Source: Polystyrenella longa (GTDB lineage: Bacteria; Planctomycetota; Planctomycetia; Planctomycetales; Planctomycetaceae). From it: a DNA stretch of 64,000 nt. The DNA is taken from assembly GCF_007750395.1 (NCBI RefSeq), contig NZ_CP036281.1, forward strand, positions 5,417,001 to 5,481,000. The letters are read 5' to 3'. The notes beneath the pieces were generated by a model. The model had not been told where the DNA came from. It worked only from the letters and a program-made list of their open reading frames with translations, and ran no database searches. Of the stretch, positions 1 through 9,456 are shown one piece after another; within the stretch, counting starts at the first letter, position 1, and every line of letters begins with the position of its first letter. The translations under genes and the position numbers were made by a program.

Positions 1-762
1 GTTCTTTTCGTCTTTAGGCTGGAAGGTGCCGATGCCGATCCGGTCCTGTTCCGAAAAGATCAACCGGCGAACGACAATGTCGTCCAGCACCTTCATCCAA
101 TCACCGTCATGCTTGGCCAGTCGTTCCTGAAAGAGGAAGCGACTTAACGGGCAAACGTCTCCTTTGATCTCAACCTGGTATTCCCCTTCTCCCACAGAGT
201 CTCGTCCCTGATTCAGGAAAGCACAGACTTCCTCCCGGGCGGAATTGGGAATCAGCTGGAGTGGTTCCCCATGCATCGGGTCCCATAGAATGCTGGCATC
301 ATCCTGTTTCCAACCGAAGGAATAGAGGGCACCCTCATCGCTTTTCGTGTACCGTTCGAGGCCCTGTTTCAAAAGGCGGGCAATCGTACTTTTGGAACTT
401 CCCACAGGGCCGTGCAACAAAATGACACGGCGTTCGGCACCGTACTGCAAGGCGGCCGATTTCAGCACGTTGACCAACTCCATCAACGGTTTGGTCAAAC
501 CAAAAATCGCATCGTGCCCCTCATGGTCGGGGTCGTCAAAGAACCGATAGCGGATCAGGTTCTCTTTAGAGTTTTCCAGATCGTATCTACCATACGACAT
601 CATCATGTCGTAGAGACGCTGGAATGCAGTTCGGGCGACCTTCGGGTTCTCTTTCACGATTTCCAGATACTCGTGAAAGGTTCCCTGCCAATGGATCTGT
701 TTAAAAAGAGACTGACTCTGGTCAGAAACCAGACGCTCCAATAATTCACGACCTGTTCCCAT
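1..762 (-). CDS. prkA: PrkA-family serine protein kinase, N-terminal 254 residues (3' end outside the window)
   Basis: Translating the minus strand from an ATG at 762 gives an uninterrupted frame to the window edge. It starts MGTGRELLERLVSD and carries a P-loop, GPVGSSKST, at about residues 118-126, followed by LYSFGW and WDPMHGEPL. These match the N-terminal AAA-type domain of PrkA/YeaG serine kinases, which run to roughly 640-690 residues, so well over half of the gene is missing. PrkA genes usually sit in an operon with a VWA protein (YeaH type) and SpoVR, and act in stress or nutrient-limitation signalling. The partners would lie to the left, outside this window. The family call is firm; the cellular role here is inferred from relatives. 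Confidence 0.93.
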   Translation of the reverse strand, partial: MGTGRELLERLVSDQSQSLFKQIHWQGTFHEYLEIVKENPKVARTAFQRLYDMMMSYGRYDLENSKENLIRYRFFDDPDHEGHDAIFGLTKPLMELVNVLKSAALQYGAERRVILLHGPVGSSKSTIARLLKQGLERYTKSDEGALYSFGWKQDDASILWDPMHGEPLQLIPNSAREEVCAFLNQGRDSVGEGEYQVEIKGDVCPLSRFLFQERLAKHDGDWMKVLDDIVVRRLIFSEQDRIGIGTFQPKDEKN

Positions 763-1991
763 GGCACCGCTCCCTGTCGGATTGCGCCCCGGGATAAACA
801 GCCCGTTGAAAAACTCCTGATGGCTGTATGACAGCTAGCGAATGAAGCTCTTCCGTGACCATCCCACTAAAGGACTGGCATCGCTTCATTCCCGATTCAT
901 ATCGAATCATTCAAGTGTGATTAACGACTTGAACATCATACCTTTCCTGCATCAGACGGTTTTCAACAGACTGTTATCAAGGGCTAGCTTCATCACCGTA
1001 TCAGTGTCATACAGCCAGAAAATATCGCTCATCGATGTAGTCATTCTGAAATCCTTATGGGGACCTCGGTACAACGGGCCGCATGGTCGAACATTACCAC
1101 CAACAAATCGCATCAACGGGTTGGTGCTGTTAACCCTGAGCCTGTATTACCGGGGAGAAGATTATTTCAGGACTCGAAACTATGACAGCGACCCTCCCTG
1201 GCCGGACTTGACGTGTGAATGAGGGTTGGTAATTGAACTGTGGCGATCGCTCGGTCTGACGGTTCTTTGATGACAGTCATCAAAATCTCGTAATCAGAAC
1301 TCGTTCTCCACAACCGGATAACACCCCGGAGTTCAATCTGATGTTATTATCCAAGGGGGGTCTCAGTTAGGCAATATGTTTTTTAGGAAGAGGATCGAAA
1401 CGGATTTGTTTGTTAGTTTTTAAACGGGAAAAGAATTGACAGAGCCCATTTTTAAAAACCTGAAACAGAGTGAACCAACACCGACTGGACACACCGTGGC
1501 CCTCCAAGACATCCTGGTTTGCTCAAATACCAACCTTTACGCTTGAAACGAGTTCCTCGAAGGAATCCTCGTTCGCGATTGGCAAACACGTTTTGCATCC
1601 GAAAAGTTCTTTTGGCGGTGAATCCAACAAACAGGAAGCAGCATCACTCAACCGAAGCTCCAGCTTTTCCACCTCGGTAAGCTGAGCAGGTCAGGGGGGA
1701 TTGCCCGGCGTAACCTGTTGCAGTTGAATAGATTGTGTACTGACAGTTAGTGGGGAAGTCCACTAATCGAATATTTCTAAGAATTAACGACACCTCTGAT
1801 TTCCACAGGTGTTAAATCTTTATTGGAACAGTCCCTGTTCGCATTCTTGGCTGAAGGGGGCGAAACTCACCTTTTCCTTTTGATTCGTCTTTCGGAATAA
1901 GTGAAACTGGGACAAGACAGCTTCTTTGTTATTTCTCAATCCGTGGCGCTCCCTCTGATTTCCGGCAATTTCAATTGCACAGGATGAATCA
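763..1991. other. long intergenic region between prkA and the DUF1549 gene
   Basis: About 1.2 kb lies between divergent genes. The open frames here (for example 842-1222 and 1470-1685 on the plus strand) have no plausible ribosome-binding site and unbiased composition, so I do not call genes. The only clear structure is the hairpin at 1747-1766. Promoters for both flanking genes should lie here, but I could not assign convincing -35/-10 boxes. Confidence 0.5.
1747..1766. promoter_or_regulatory. perfect 7-bp inverted repeat
   Basis: TTAGTGG, then the spacer GGAAGT, then CCACTAA. It lies about 225 bp upstream of the DUF1549 gene. It could be an operator or a short RNA hairpin; nothing in the sequence decides. 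Confidence 0.3.
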
Positions 1992-3893
1992 ATGATTAAT
2001 CGTGCTGATCTTCTCCACCATCCTCTCCCCATGACCTTTGTGATGGTGGTGGGCCTGGTCCTATTCGGTTTTGCGGCCACCTCGGCGAGTGCCGCTGATT
2101 CCACTAAGAACGATCCTCGTGGGATTGCTCATCAAATTGACCAGTTGATTCAGACCGAGTTGGACGCAACAGGCGCTATCGCCGCTCCGTTAACGAACGA
2201 TGAAGACTTCCTCCGACGTGTTTACTTCGACGTCACCGGCACGGCCCCCAGTTCCACCGATATCATTCGTTTTGGCCTCTCGTCCGATTCGACGAAACGC
2301 GCGAAGGTCATTGACGAACTTCTCGCGAAAAAAGCCTACTCCGAGAACTGGGCCCGCTACTGGCGCGATGTCATCTATTCCAAAGCGACGGAGACGCGGT
2401 CGCTCAGGCAGCGTCCCATTTTTGCAAACTGGATGGCAGAACAGCTGCAACAGAATCGAAGCTGGGACGAAATCGCTACCGAGCTGTTAACCGCGACTGG
2501 CCGCATGTCCGAAGACGGATCGACAGGACTGATATTCGCACACAATGCGGACGGGGAAACGGTAGCGGCAGAAGCGTCTCGCATATTCCTCGGAATTCAG
2601 ATTCAGTGCGCCCAGTGCCACGACCATTTCACAGATCAATGGACCCGAGTTCAATTCCACGAACTGGCTTCCTTCTTTCCCCGCACCAAAGTTCGTGTTC
2701 TTAAAGATGAACAGCCTCGGGATTTCGAGGTCTACTCAGTCGAAGGAAAACAGAGTGGCGCGCAGCAGCAACTGATTGCCGATCTGCAGGATCCAGAACA
2801 GTTCTTCAAAGAAAAAGATACCGACGAAGATGAGCTGCTTAGCACTCGGGAACTGGGATTACGCAAAAACGGGGGACTTTTCCGTCGCGTATTGAAAACG
2901 CTCGACGCAAACGAAGACAAACAACTCTCTCTTGAAGAACTGAAAAAGTTCACAGTCCCCGCGCAATTCAAACGGAATCAGGCGGAGCATTTCATGTCCG
3001 ACCTGGACGATCCTGCGGCCCAGGGAACACGCATGTCGCCCGCATTCTTTCTGAATGAAACCCCAGTGGCAGAGGGACTTACCGATCTGGACCGCAGAGG
3101 CCAAGTCGCTGAATTCATTACCTCACCTGACAATGAATGGTTTGCTCGCGCCTACATCAACCGAATCTGGAACGTGCTGCTGGGTGAAGGATTCTACCCA
3201 ACCATTGATGACATCGGTCCCGAACGAGATTTGCATCATCCGGAAGTCGTCGATCTTCTCTCACAGGAATTCGTTGCAAGTGGTTACGACGTCAAATGGC
3301 TCTTTCAGGTCATCTTGAACACCGGAGCCTACCAACGCCAGTCAATGGAAATGGACCCGTCCCAGGAGACGTCCCAGTTCGCCTCGGTCGTGCCGACACG
3401 ACTGCGGGCCGACCAATTGTACGACGCCATCGCCTGTGCTCTCGACACTCAATCCGTTTCCAGTCCCGCTCGAGAAGTGAAAGCGAACGGTAAAAACAAA
3501 AACAAGAAGAAGAAAGAGAACCAGAATAAGAAAAACAAAAAACAGGGTGATGCGAGTCGTAATCAATTTCAGACACTGTTCGAATACGACCCGTCCGAAG
3601 ATTCAGCCGAGATTTCCGGAACGATTCCTCAAGCACTTTTCCTGATGAACTCACCGACGATCAATAATCAGATCGAAAACCGACGTTCGTTTGTCCAAAG
3701 TCTTCTCAAACAAAAGCTTTCGCAGTCCGATTCGATTTCAGAGATTTACCTACAAATCCTCGGACGGGAACCGGACGCCGGCGAACTCGAATTGATCGCT
3801 GTTTACATTCAGGACTCCCCCAATCCGGAAGAAGCCTACGAAGACCTCGTCTGGAGTCTGATTAACTCCGCTGAATTTCTGACCAAAAGATAA
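1992..3893 (+). CDS. exported DUF1549/DUF1553 protein with inserted EF-hand pair
   Basis: A 633-residue protein with an N-terminal signal peptide ending near residue 36 (SASAAD). The DUF1549 domain covers about 45-230 and contains the CAQCH motif at 206-210, a CxxCH signature typical of this planctomycete family. An insertion at about 270-320 carries two good EF-hand loops, DTDEDELLSTRE (276-287) and DANEDKQLSLEE (305-316), suggesting Ca2+ binding. DUF1553 follows (about 370-460, RIWNVLLGEGF, then a late ILGREPD segment). A Lys/Asn-rich linker lies near 490-525. The usual N-terminal PSCyt1 cytochrome domain is absent, so this is the short form. It is followed 119 bp later by a DUF1501 gene, the standard partner. 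The biochemical function of these pairs is not established. Confidence 0.9.
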   Translation: MINRADLLHHPLPMTFVMVVGLVLFGFAATSASAADSTKNDPRGIAHQIDQLIQTELDATGAIAAPLTNDEDFLRRVYFDVTGTAPSSTDIIRFGLSSDSTKRAKVIDELLAKKAYSENWARYWRDVIYSKATETRSLRQRPIFANWMAEQLQQNRSWDEIATELLTATGRMSEDGSTGLIFAHNADGETVAAEASRIFLGIQIQCAQCHDHFTDQWTRVQFHELASFFPRTKVRVLKDEQPRDFEVYSVEGKQSGAQQQLIADLQDPEQFFKEKDTDEDELLSTRELGLRKNGGLFRRVLKTLDANEDKQLSLEELKKFTVPAQFKRNQAEHFMSDLDDPAAQGTRMSPAFFLNETPVAEGLTDLDRRGQVAEFITSPDNEWFARAYINRIWNVLLGEGFYPTIDDIGPERDLHHPEVVDLLSQEFVASGYDVKWLFQVILNTGAYQRQSMEMDPSQETSQFASVVPTRLRADQLYDAIACALDTQSVSSPAREVKANGKNKNKKKKENQNKKNKKQGDASRNQFQTLFEYDPSEDSAEISGTIPQALFLMNSPTINNQIENRRSFVQSLLKQKLSQSDSISEIYLQILGREPDAGELELIAVYIQDSPNPEEAYEDLVWSLINSAEFLTKR

Positions 3894-4012
3894 TCACCGT
3901 TTAGTCCGACTCCCTTACCAGACCACCGACCGGCCCGATCGCTCAACCCAATTCAACTCAATACGAGCCGGCCCCTTTCATCAGACAGTTTCTGCCCCAG
4001 GAGACAGAATCG

Positions 4013-5287
4013 ATGACCATTCATGAACAAGTTCGAATTGGAAGAACCGGCGTCAACCGGCGACGCTTCCTGCACACGGTATCTGCCGCATCGCTAGTGG
4101 CGGGAACACTCAGTTTCCGTGACATCTTCAGCCTGCAGGCGGAAGACTTGCAGAAACGAAACCGGTCGATGATCCTGCTTTGGTTGGGAGGTGGGCCCAG
4201 TCAGATGGAAATGTTCGATCCTAAACCGGGAACAGAAAATGGGGGCGAAACGAAAGCGATTCAGACTTCCGTCGCCGGAATCGACATCGCCCATCGTTGG
4301 GAACAGACGGCTAAAGTGATGGACGACATCGCCATTATCCGTTCGATGACCAACAAGGAAGGGAATCATCGCCGGGCGAGTTATCATCTTCACACGGGTT
4401 ACGTTCCTTCCGGATCGGTCAAGCACCCCAGCCTGGCCGCCAATGTCGCCTACCGACTGGCCGATCCGGAAGTCACCATCCCTAGCGTCGTTTCCGTCGG
4501 AAATACGTTCGGGGCAGGGTATCTGGGTGTCGATTACGAACCTTTCGTCGTCTCGGAACCCGGCACGCTTCCGACCAACACGATTCCTACGGTCGACAGT
4601 CAGCGATTTAATAAACGACTTGGGCTGCTCGGCCAGATTGACTCCCAATACGCAGACCGGGGTGCCGCATCGCTGGTGAAATCGCATCAGCAACTTTACA
4701 AAAAAACCCGCAACATGATTTCCAGCCCCGAACTACAGGCCTTTGATTTTGCTGACGAACCGGCAGAAGTAAAGCAATCCTACGGCAATGGCAAATTCGG
4801 TCAGGGCTGCCTGCTGGCTCGCCGCTTGATTGAAGCGGGCTCCACTTTCGTTGAGGTCTCCCTCGGCGGATGGGACACGCACCAGGATATTTTTGAACGG
4901 ACCGACAAGCTGATCGGTCAAGTCGACCCCGCTTTTGCTACCCTGATTGCCGATCTGAAATCGCGAGGTCTGCTGGAAACAACCACTGTGGTACTGATGG
5001 GCGAATTCGGTCGCACGCCCAAGATCAACGCCCGGGGAGGACGCGACCACTTCCCCCGCGTCTTCAACGTCGCCATGGCCGGTGGGGGTATCCGCGGTGG
5101 ACAGGTCATCGGCAGCTCCACTGAAGATGGCCAACAGGTTGCCGAACGTCCTGTCACCGTCAGCGATCTCTTCTGCTCTCTATGTCACAGTCTCGAACTC
5201 GACCCCGCTTCCGAAACGATGAGCCCCCTCGGTCGCCCCATGAAAATTGTCGAAGAGGGGGAAACGGTTGACGAGTTATTCGCTTAA
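4013..5287 (+). CDS. DUF1501 protein with Tat-type leader
   Basis: A 424-residue protein preceded by a strong ribosome-binding site (AGGAGACAG). The N-terminus has a twin-arginine type leader (NRRRFLHTVSAASL), suggesting folded export. The core MILLWLGGGPSQMEMFDPKP and the later GEFGRTPKIN and GRDHFPRVFN motifs are characteristic of DUF1501, an alkaline-phosphatase/sulfatase-like fold. Its place directly after the DUF1549/DUF1553 gene reproduces the two-gene unit found many times per planctomycete genome. That context suggests the two exported proteins work together. The substrate is unknown. The length is normal for the family and I see no disruption. Confidence 0.92.
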   Translation: MTIHEQVRIGRTGVNRRRFLHTVSAASLVAGTLSFRDIFSLQAEDLQKRNRSMILLWLGGGPSQMEMFDPKPGTENGGETKAIQTSVAGIDIAHRWEQTAKVMDDIAIIRSMTNKEGNHRRASYHLHTGYVPSGSVKHPSLAANVAYRLADPEVTIPSVVSVGNTFGAGYLGVDYEPFVVSEPGTLPTNTIPTVDSQRFNKRLGLLGQIDSQYADRGAASLVKSHQQLYKKTRNMISSPELQAFDFADEPAEVKQSYGNGKFGQGCLLARRLIEAGSTFVEVSLGGWDTHQDIFERTDKLIGQVDPAFATLIADLKSRGLLETTTVVLMGEFGRTPKINARGGRDHFPRVFNVAMAGGGIRGGQVIGSSTEDGQQVAERPVTVSDLFCSLCHSLELDPASETMSPLGRPMKIVEEGETVDELFA

Positions 5288-5516
5288 GGGGGGAATCCAG
5301 TTGGAGAAACCACGAAATGAACGAACAGACTCGAAAGACCAAAGACGACATCCAATCCGAGAGAGGAATTCATTCCTGCTCTGAAGTCGATTGAAGTCAG
5401 ATTTGATTCACTTTATCTATTTTCAGTTCAATCCACCGACTCCCACTGGACACATCGCCACCACCTGTTATCCTGTACTGATGTCTTGTTCGATACATTA
5501 GCAGGAGTATTCCGAT

Positions 5517-6062
5517 ATGTTGCGGCATAATCAATATGAACTCGCTTTCGAGGAATATGTGCGGGCGGCCTGCATCCCTTATGTCGCTGTCGATGAGACC
5601 CGTCGCTCTCTGCTGGCAAACTCTTCTCTGAAATCAATGGACTTCATTGTCTATGGCGCCGGAGAGGAAAACCTGCTGATCGACATCAAAGGGCGTCAAT
5701 TTCCCACTGGTACGTCCCCCGATGAGGGAAAAACATCCGGGCACAAATGGGTCAACTGGGCTACCAACGACGACGTGCTTTCGCTGCTCCAATGGGAGCA
5801 AGTCTTTGGCGAGAATTTTATCGCCTGTTTTGTTTTCGCCTATGAAGTCCTGGATCGCCGGTGGTATGGTGAACTCAACGATTTGTTCCTCTTTCAAAAC
5901 AGGACTTACGCGTTTTATCTGATCCCTGTCCGGGACTACTATGTGCAGATGAAACGGCTCTCAGAGAGCTGGGATACCTATTCGGTACCCGCCAAGGTCT
6001 ACCGGGAACTTGCCGTACCTTTCCGCCAGAAGGCTCATTTGGAACCGGTCTCGGCAGAATGA
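5517..6062 (+). CDS. HYExAFE family protein
   Basis: A 181-residue protein without signal peptide or membrane segment, with the ribosome-binding site GCAGGAG upstream of ATG. The N-terminal NQYELAFEEY corresponds to the motif that names the planctomycete HYExAFE family (here N-Q-Y instead of the usual H-Y). The segment SLKSMDFIVYGAGEENLLIDIKGRQFP, read in two parts (MDFIVYG and LLIDIKGR), has the D-x(n)-D-I-K-G-R look of a restriction-endonuclease-like or Holliday-resolvase-like nuclease core; that part is my inference. The gene stands alone between the DUF1501 gene and a small membrane peptide. The family function is not known. Confidence 0.8.
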   Translation: MLRHNQYELAFEEYVRAACIPYVAVDETRRSLLANSSLKSMDFIVYGAGEENLLIDIKGRQFPTGTSPDEGKTSGHKWVNWATNDDVLSLLQWEQVFGENFIACFVFAYEVLDRRWYGELNDLFLFQNRTYAFYLIPVRDYYVQMKRLSESWDTYSVPAKVYRELAVPFRQKAHLEPVSAE

Positions 6063-6157
6063 AATATCTCCAGCGTGTTGATTCACTCGCCCCCTTTACG
6101 TAACTTAGGACTCAGTCCCGTCGATTTCTGCCGTTTCTCAGAGGATTATCCGAGCTT

Positions 6158-6313
6158 ATGCTGACCTCCCTGAATTCAATCTTATTAGCACCGCTACTCT
6201 TCGCGCAATCGGTCGAAGATGGCCCCGAATGGTCGATGGTCGACGCCTTTATCGTCCTCTTGATGATCGGAATCGCCCTCACCGCCATCTGTAAATCCTC
6301 TCAACGTCACTAG
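6158..6313 (+). CDS. small single-pass membrane peptide (51 aa)
   Basis: ATG at 6158 opens a 51-codon frame ending at TAG 6311-6313. The product has a hydrophobic start (LNSILLAPLLFA), a short acidic stretch (EDGPEW), then a clear membrane segment (FIVLLMIGIALTAIC) and a basic tail (KSSQRH). The GAGGATTATCCGAGCTT leader has only a weak ribosome-binding site (GAGG). A dispersed repeat begins directly after the stop. The layout of one helix plus a basic tail looks like a real small membrane protein, but there is no recognised family and a chance frame is possible. Confidence 0.45.
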   Translation: MLTSLNSILLAPLLFAQSVEDGPEWSMVDAFIVLLMIGIALTAICKSSQRH

Positions 6314-6400
6314 CCGGCGTTCGCCGGGTTGGGTCCGCGATGGGGACGACGCTCTTCATCGAAGCCGTGTTTGCCACGAGACAGCATCCGGGTTGGTTTT
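6314..6400 (+). repeat. dispersed intergenic repeat A, copy 1
   Basis: It starts with the dyad CCGGCGTTCGCCGG and continues through GTCCGCGATGGGGACGACG to GCCACGAGACAGCATCCGG. An 83-bp core (6318-6400) recurs at 6416-6498 with three mismatches, and a diverged copy is at 11469-11540. No open frame is shared by the copies. Confidence 0.85.
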
Positions 6401-6415
6401 CACATTCATCTCAGA

Positions 6416-6498
6416 CGTTCGCCGGGTTGGGTCCGCGATGGGGACGACGCTCTTGATCGGAGCCGTGTTTGCCGCGAGACAGCATCCGGGTTGGTTTT
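6416..6498 (+). repeat. dispersed intergenic repeat A, copy 2
   Basis: A direct copy of 6318-6400 at a 98-bp period, with mismatches only at CTTCATC/CTTGATC, GAAGCC/GGAGCC and GCCACG/GCCGCG. The left arm of the starting dyad is not preserved in this copy. Confidence 0.85.
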
Positions 6499-6962
6499 TG
6501 AATTCACCAGTGGAGAGAATGAGTGGTGATCTTCATCGCTGGCGTATTCGTCCCGAGAGAGTCGCTCAAGAAGGTTTCCTATCAGTTTAAAGAGAGGTCT
6601 TTTGAGTGTCGCGTAGGGTTCTTTATGCAATTTCCCCCACAAATCGGACTCACTGGTCGACAGACTTGTGACGGTCGCGGGCGAGGACTACAATTGCCAC
6701 CGCATGACGCGCCTAACTGCGTGGAGAGTCTATAGTTCTCCACCCGATCGAATCAGTCGGTCGACGTGCCGTTTCCCGCTGAAACAAATCGCCGACTGCA
6801 AATTTGTATAGACCTCATCCTGGGACCCAATTGCGACTGTTCATCAGTCGGCAATCGAAGGACAAACTTGTCTCCTCAGTTGGTTTCAGGACAACTACTG
6901 CTGTGTGCATTGATATAAAACAGATTGACGAATCCTAGTTCGAACCTGGAGGAATTGCTTAA
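6499..6962. other. intergenic region upstream of gap
   Basis: No credible gene: the 6523-6735 frame has no ribosome-binding site and unconvincing composition. The gap promoter should lie in the AT-richer last 150 bp (TTGATATAAAACAG near 6910), but no box pair is clear enough to assign. The gap ribosome-binding site CTGGAGGAA sits at 6946-6954, about 8 nt before the GTG start. Confidence 0.5.
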
Positions 6963-7982
<1,020 letters not shown>

Positions 7983-8020
7983 GCGAAGAGGCAGCCTGCT
8001 TGAATCAGCAGAGCTTATAA

Positions 8021-8065
8021 AAAATAAAACCGCCTTCATCTTCGTGATGAAGGCGGTTTTTATTT
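8021..8065 (+). terminator. strong rho-independent terminator after gap
   Basis: Stem AAAACCGCCTTCATC, loop TTCGT, matching arm GATGAAGGCGGTTTT, then T-rich sequence. A run of A lies on the other side, so it can also end the convergent phosphatase transcript. Confidence 0.93.
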
Positions 8066-8142
8066 TGTCCGTGTTTTCAGAAGTCACACGTCGGCATGCT
8101 CCAGATTCGTCGCATGATTTCAGTTCGCCCACCTGCCATCAA

Positions 8143-9219
8143 TTACTGTTTCGGCACGCCGGCCATTTCGTACTGCAACGTGAACTGATGCTGTTCCTGG
8201 TCGGGGACGATACTTGTGGTAAGACAGCGTTCCCCTTTGATCGGGTCCCAGGTGACGACTTCGATTTCATTCTCTGCAGGATGAAACCGCAGCAGTCGCA
8301 AACCATTTGTTCCGTAATCCGACAACAGTTCGTGGACCTGGTTACCCGCTTTGCCTTGGCTGACTTTACGCATTGCCTGAGTCCGGCTTTGATCACCACA
8401 GCAGATCAAAAACAGATTGGCATGTTTCTTGAAACATTTCTTCCACATTTGCTGGGGTGTGTTTCCTCGTTTGTCATGACATTTCGACCACTTCATCCGG
8501 CCTTTGGGCGCGTCGAAGTAGTCCCGGCTTTTCTTCGGTCTCTCTTCCGGTCCCAGTCCCATGTGGGAAGTCACAATCGCTCTTCGGTCGGCATGCTTGG
8601 TCAGAATGGAATCAGCCCATTCGAGGACCTCGTCCGGGGCGTTGCACTCCAGGTGCAGGATGACAAAACGCATCCCTCCGGCCTCGAAGAGTTGATAGCT
8701 ATTCGCGTTGTTCCCCGAAACGGCAGCCTCCTCGGGGGCTTTTTCCAGACAGCCGCCGTACCAGTCGAATTCTTCAAATCGCGACTTTGGGAAGTAATCC
8801 TGAAACAGGGAAGAGTCGCCACTTTTACCGACCATATCATGGTTTCCAACGGAAATACCGTAGGGCACGCGGCCATGCAGTTTATCCATATGCTCCCGGG
8901 CGACTTCCCATTCCGAGGCCTGATTGTGATCGACGATGTCGCCCACATGGCTGACAAAGACCACTTTCTGTCGATCCAAATTATCGATAATCCAGTCTGT
9001 CCAGGCAGCAAAAGTCGGATTGGTCACGGGATCTTCGCTGTCCGGTTCCTTTTTGGTTTTGCCTCCGCGATATTGCTGTGTATCCGGAATAACGACGATG
9101 CTGAAGCTATCAGTCGGCGCAGCATTTAACTCTTCGGCGTGCACCGAAGTCGAGAACCCGAGAGAAGATAGATTGAATCCTAAAAACAACATGCACGATG
9201 TATAACGAATGAAATTCAT
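8143..9219 (-). CDS. exported calcineurin-like metallophosphoesterase
   Basis: A protein of 358 residues from the ATG at 9219. The frame extends to a GTG at 9249, but the ATG directly precedes the signal peptide (MNFIRYTSCMLFLGF...SVHA), so I prefer it. Motifs of the calcineurin-like fold are in order: PDTQQY (metal site 1), HVGDIVDHN (GDxxD), SVGNHDMVG (GNHD), and TSHMG near the later histidine sites. First-motif DxQ instead of DxH is known in some exported members. Two metal ions would support hydrolysis of phosphoesters outside the cytoplasm. The substrate is unknown. It is convergent with gap. Confidence 0.88.
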   Translation of the reverse strand: MNFIRYTSCMLFLGFNLSSLGFSTSVHAEELNAAPTDSFSIVVIPDTQQYRGGKTKKEPDSEDPVTNPTFAAWTDWIIDNLDRQKVVFVSHVGDIVDHNQASEWEVAREHMDKLHGRVPYGISVGNHDMVGKSGDSSLFQDYFPKSRFEEFDWYGGCLEKAPEEAAVSGNNANSYQLFEAGGMRFVILHLECNAPDEVLEWADSILTKHADRRAIVTSHMGLGPEERPKKSRDYFDAPKGRMKWSKCHDKRGNTPQQMWKKCFKKHANLFLICCGDQSRTQAMRKVSQGKAGNQVHELLSDYGTNGLRLLRFHPAENEIEVVTWDPIKGERCLTTSIVPDQEQHQFTLQYEMAGVPKQ

Positions 9220-9456
9220 TTCGCCAATCTTTCCAGACAACAGAAACACAAGAAGAGAAAATAGTCAAATTCCATTGTGACGTCGATCGTGAAGCAGAGG
9301 ATGAAGATTGAGTCATTTTCTCTTAAAATTCACCAGTTTTTACCGTCTGGAATTCGCATCGCCCCACTTGGCCCGTTTTGGTATATTTCCTGTACAAAAC
9401 AGTACGGAAAATAAGTCTTCCGTTCCCCCAGGCAGAGCGTTCAAGGAAGAACGAAG

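Noticed and set aside
842-1222. 126-codon plus-strand frame in the prkA-DUF1549 gap
   Set aside because: No ribosome-binding site, no domain-like pattern, unbiased codon use.
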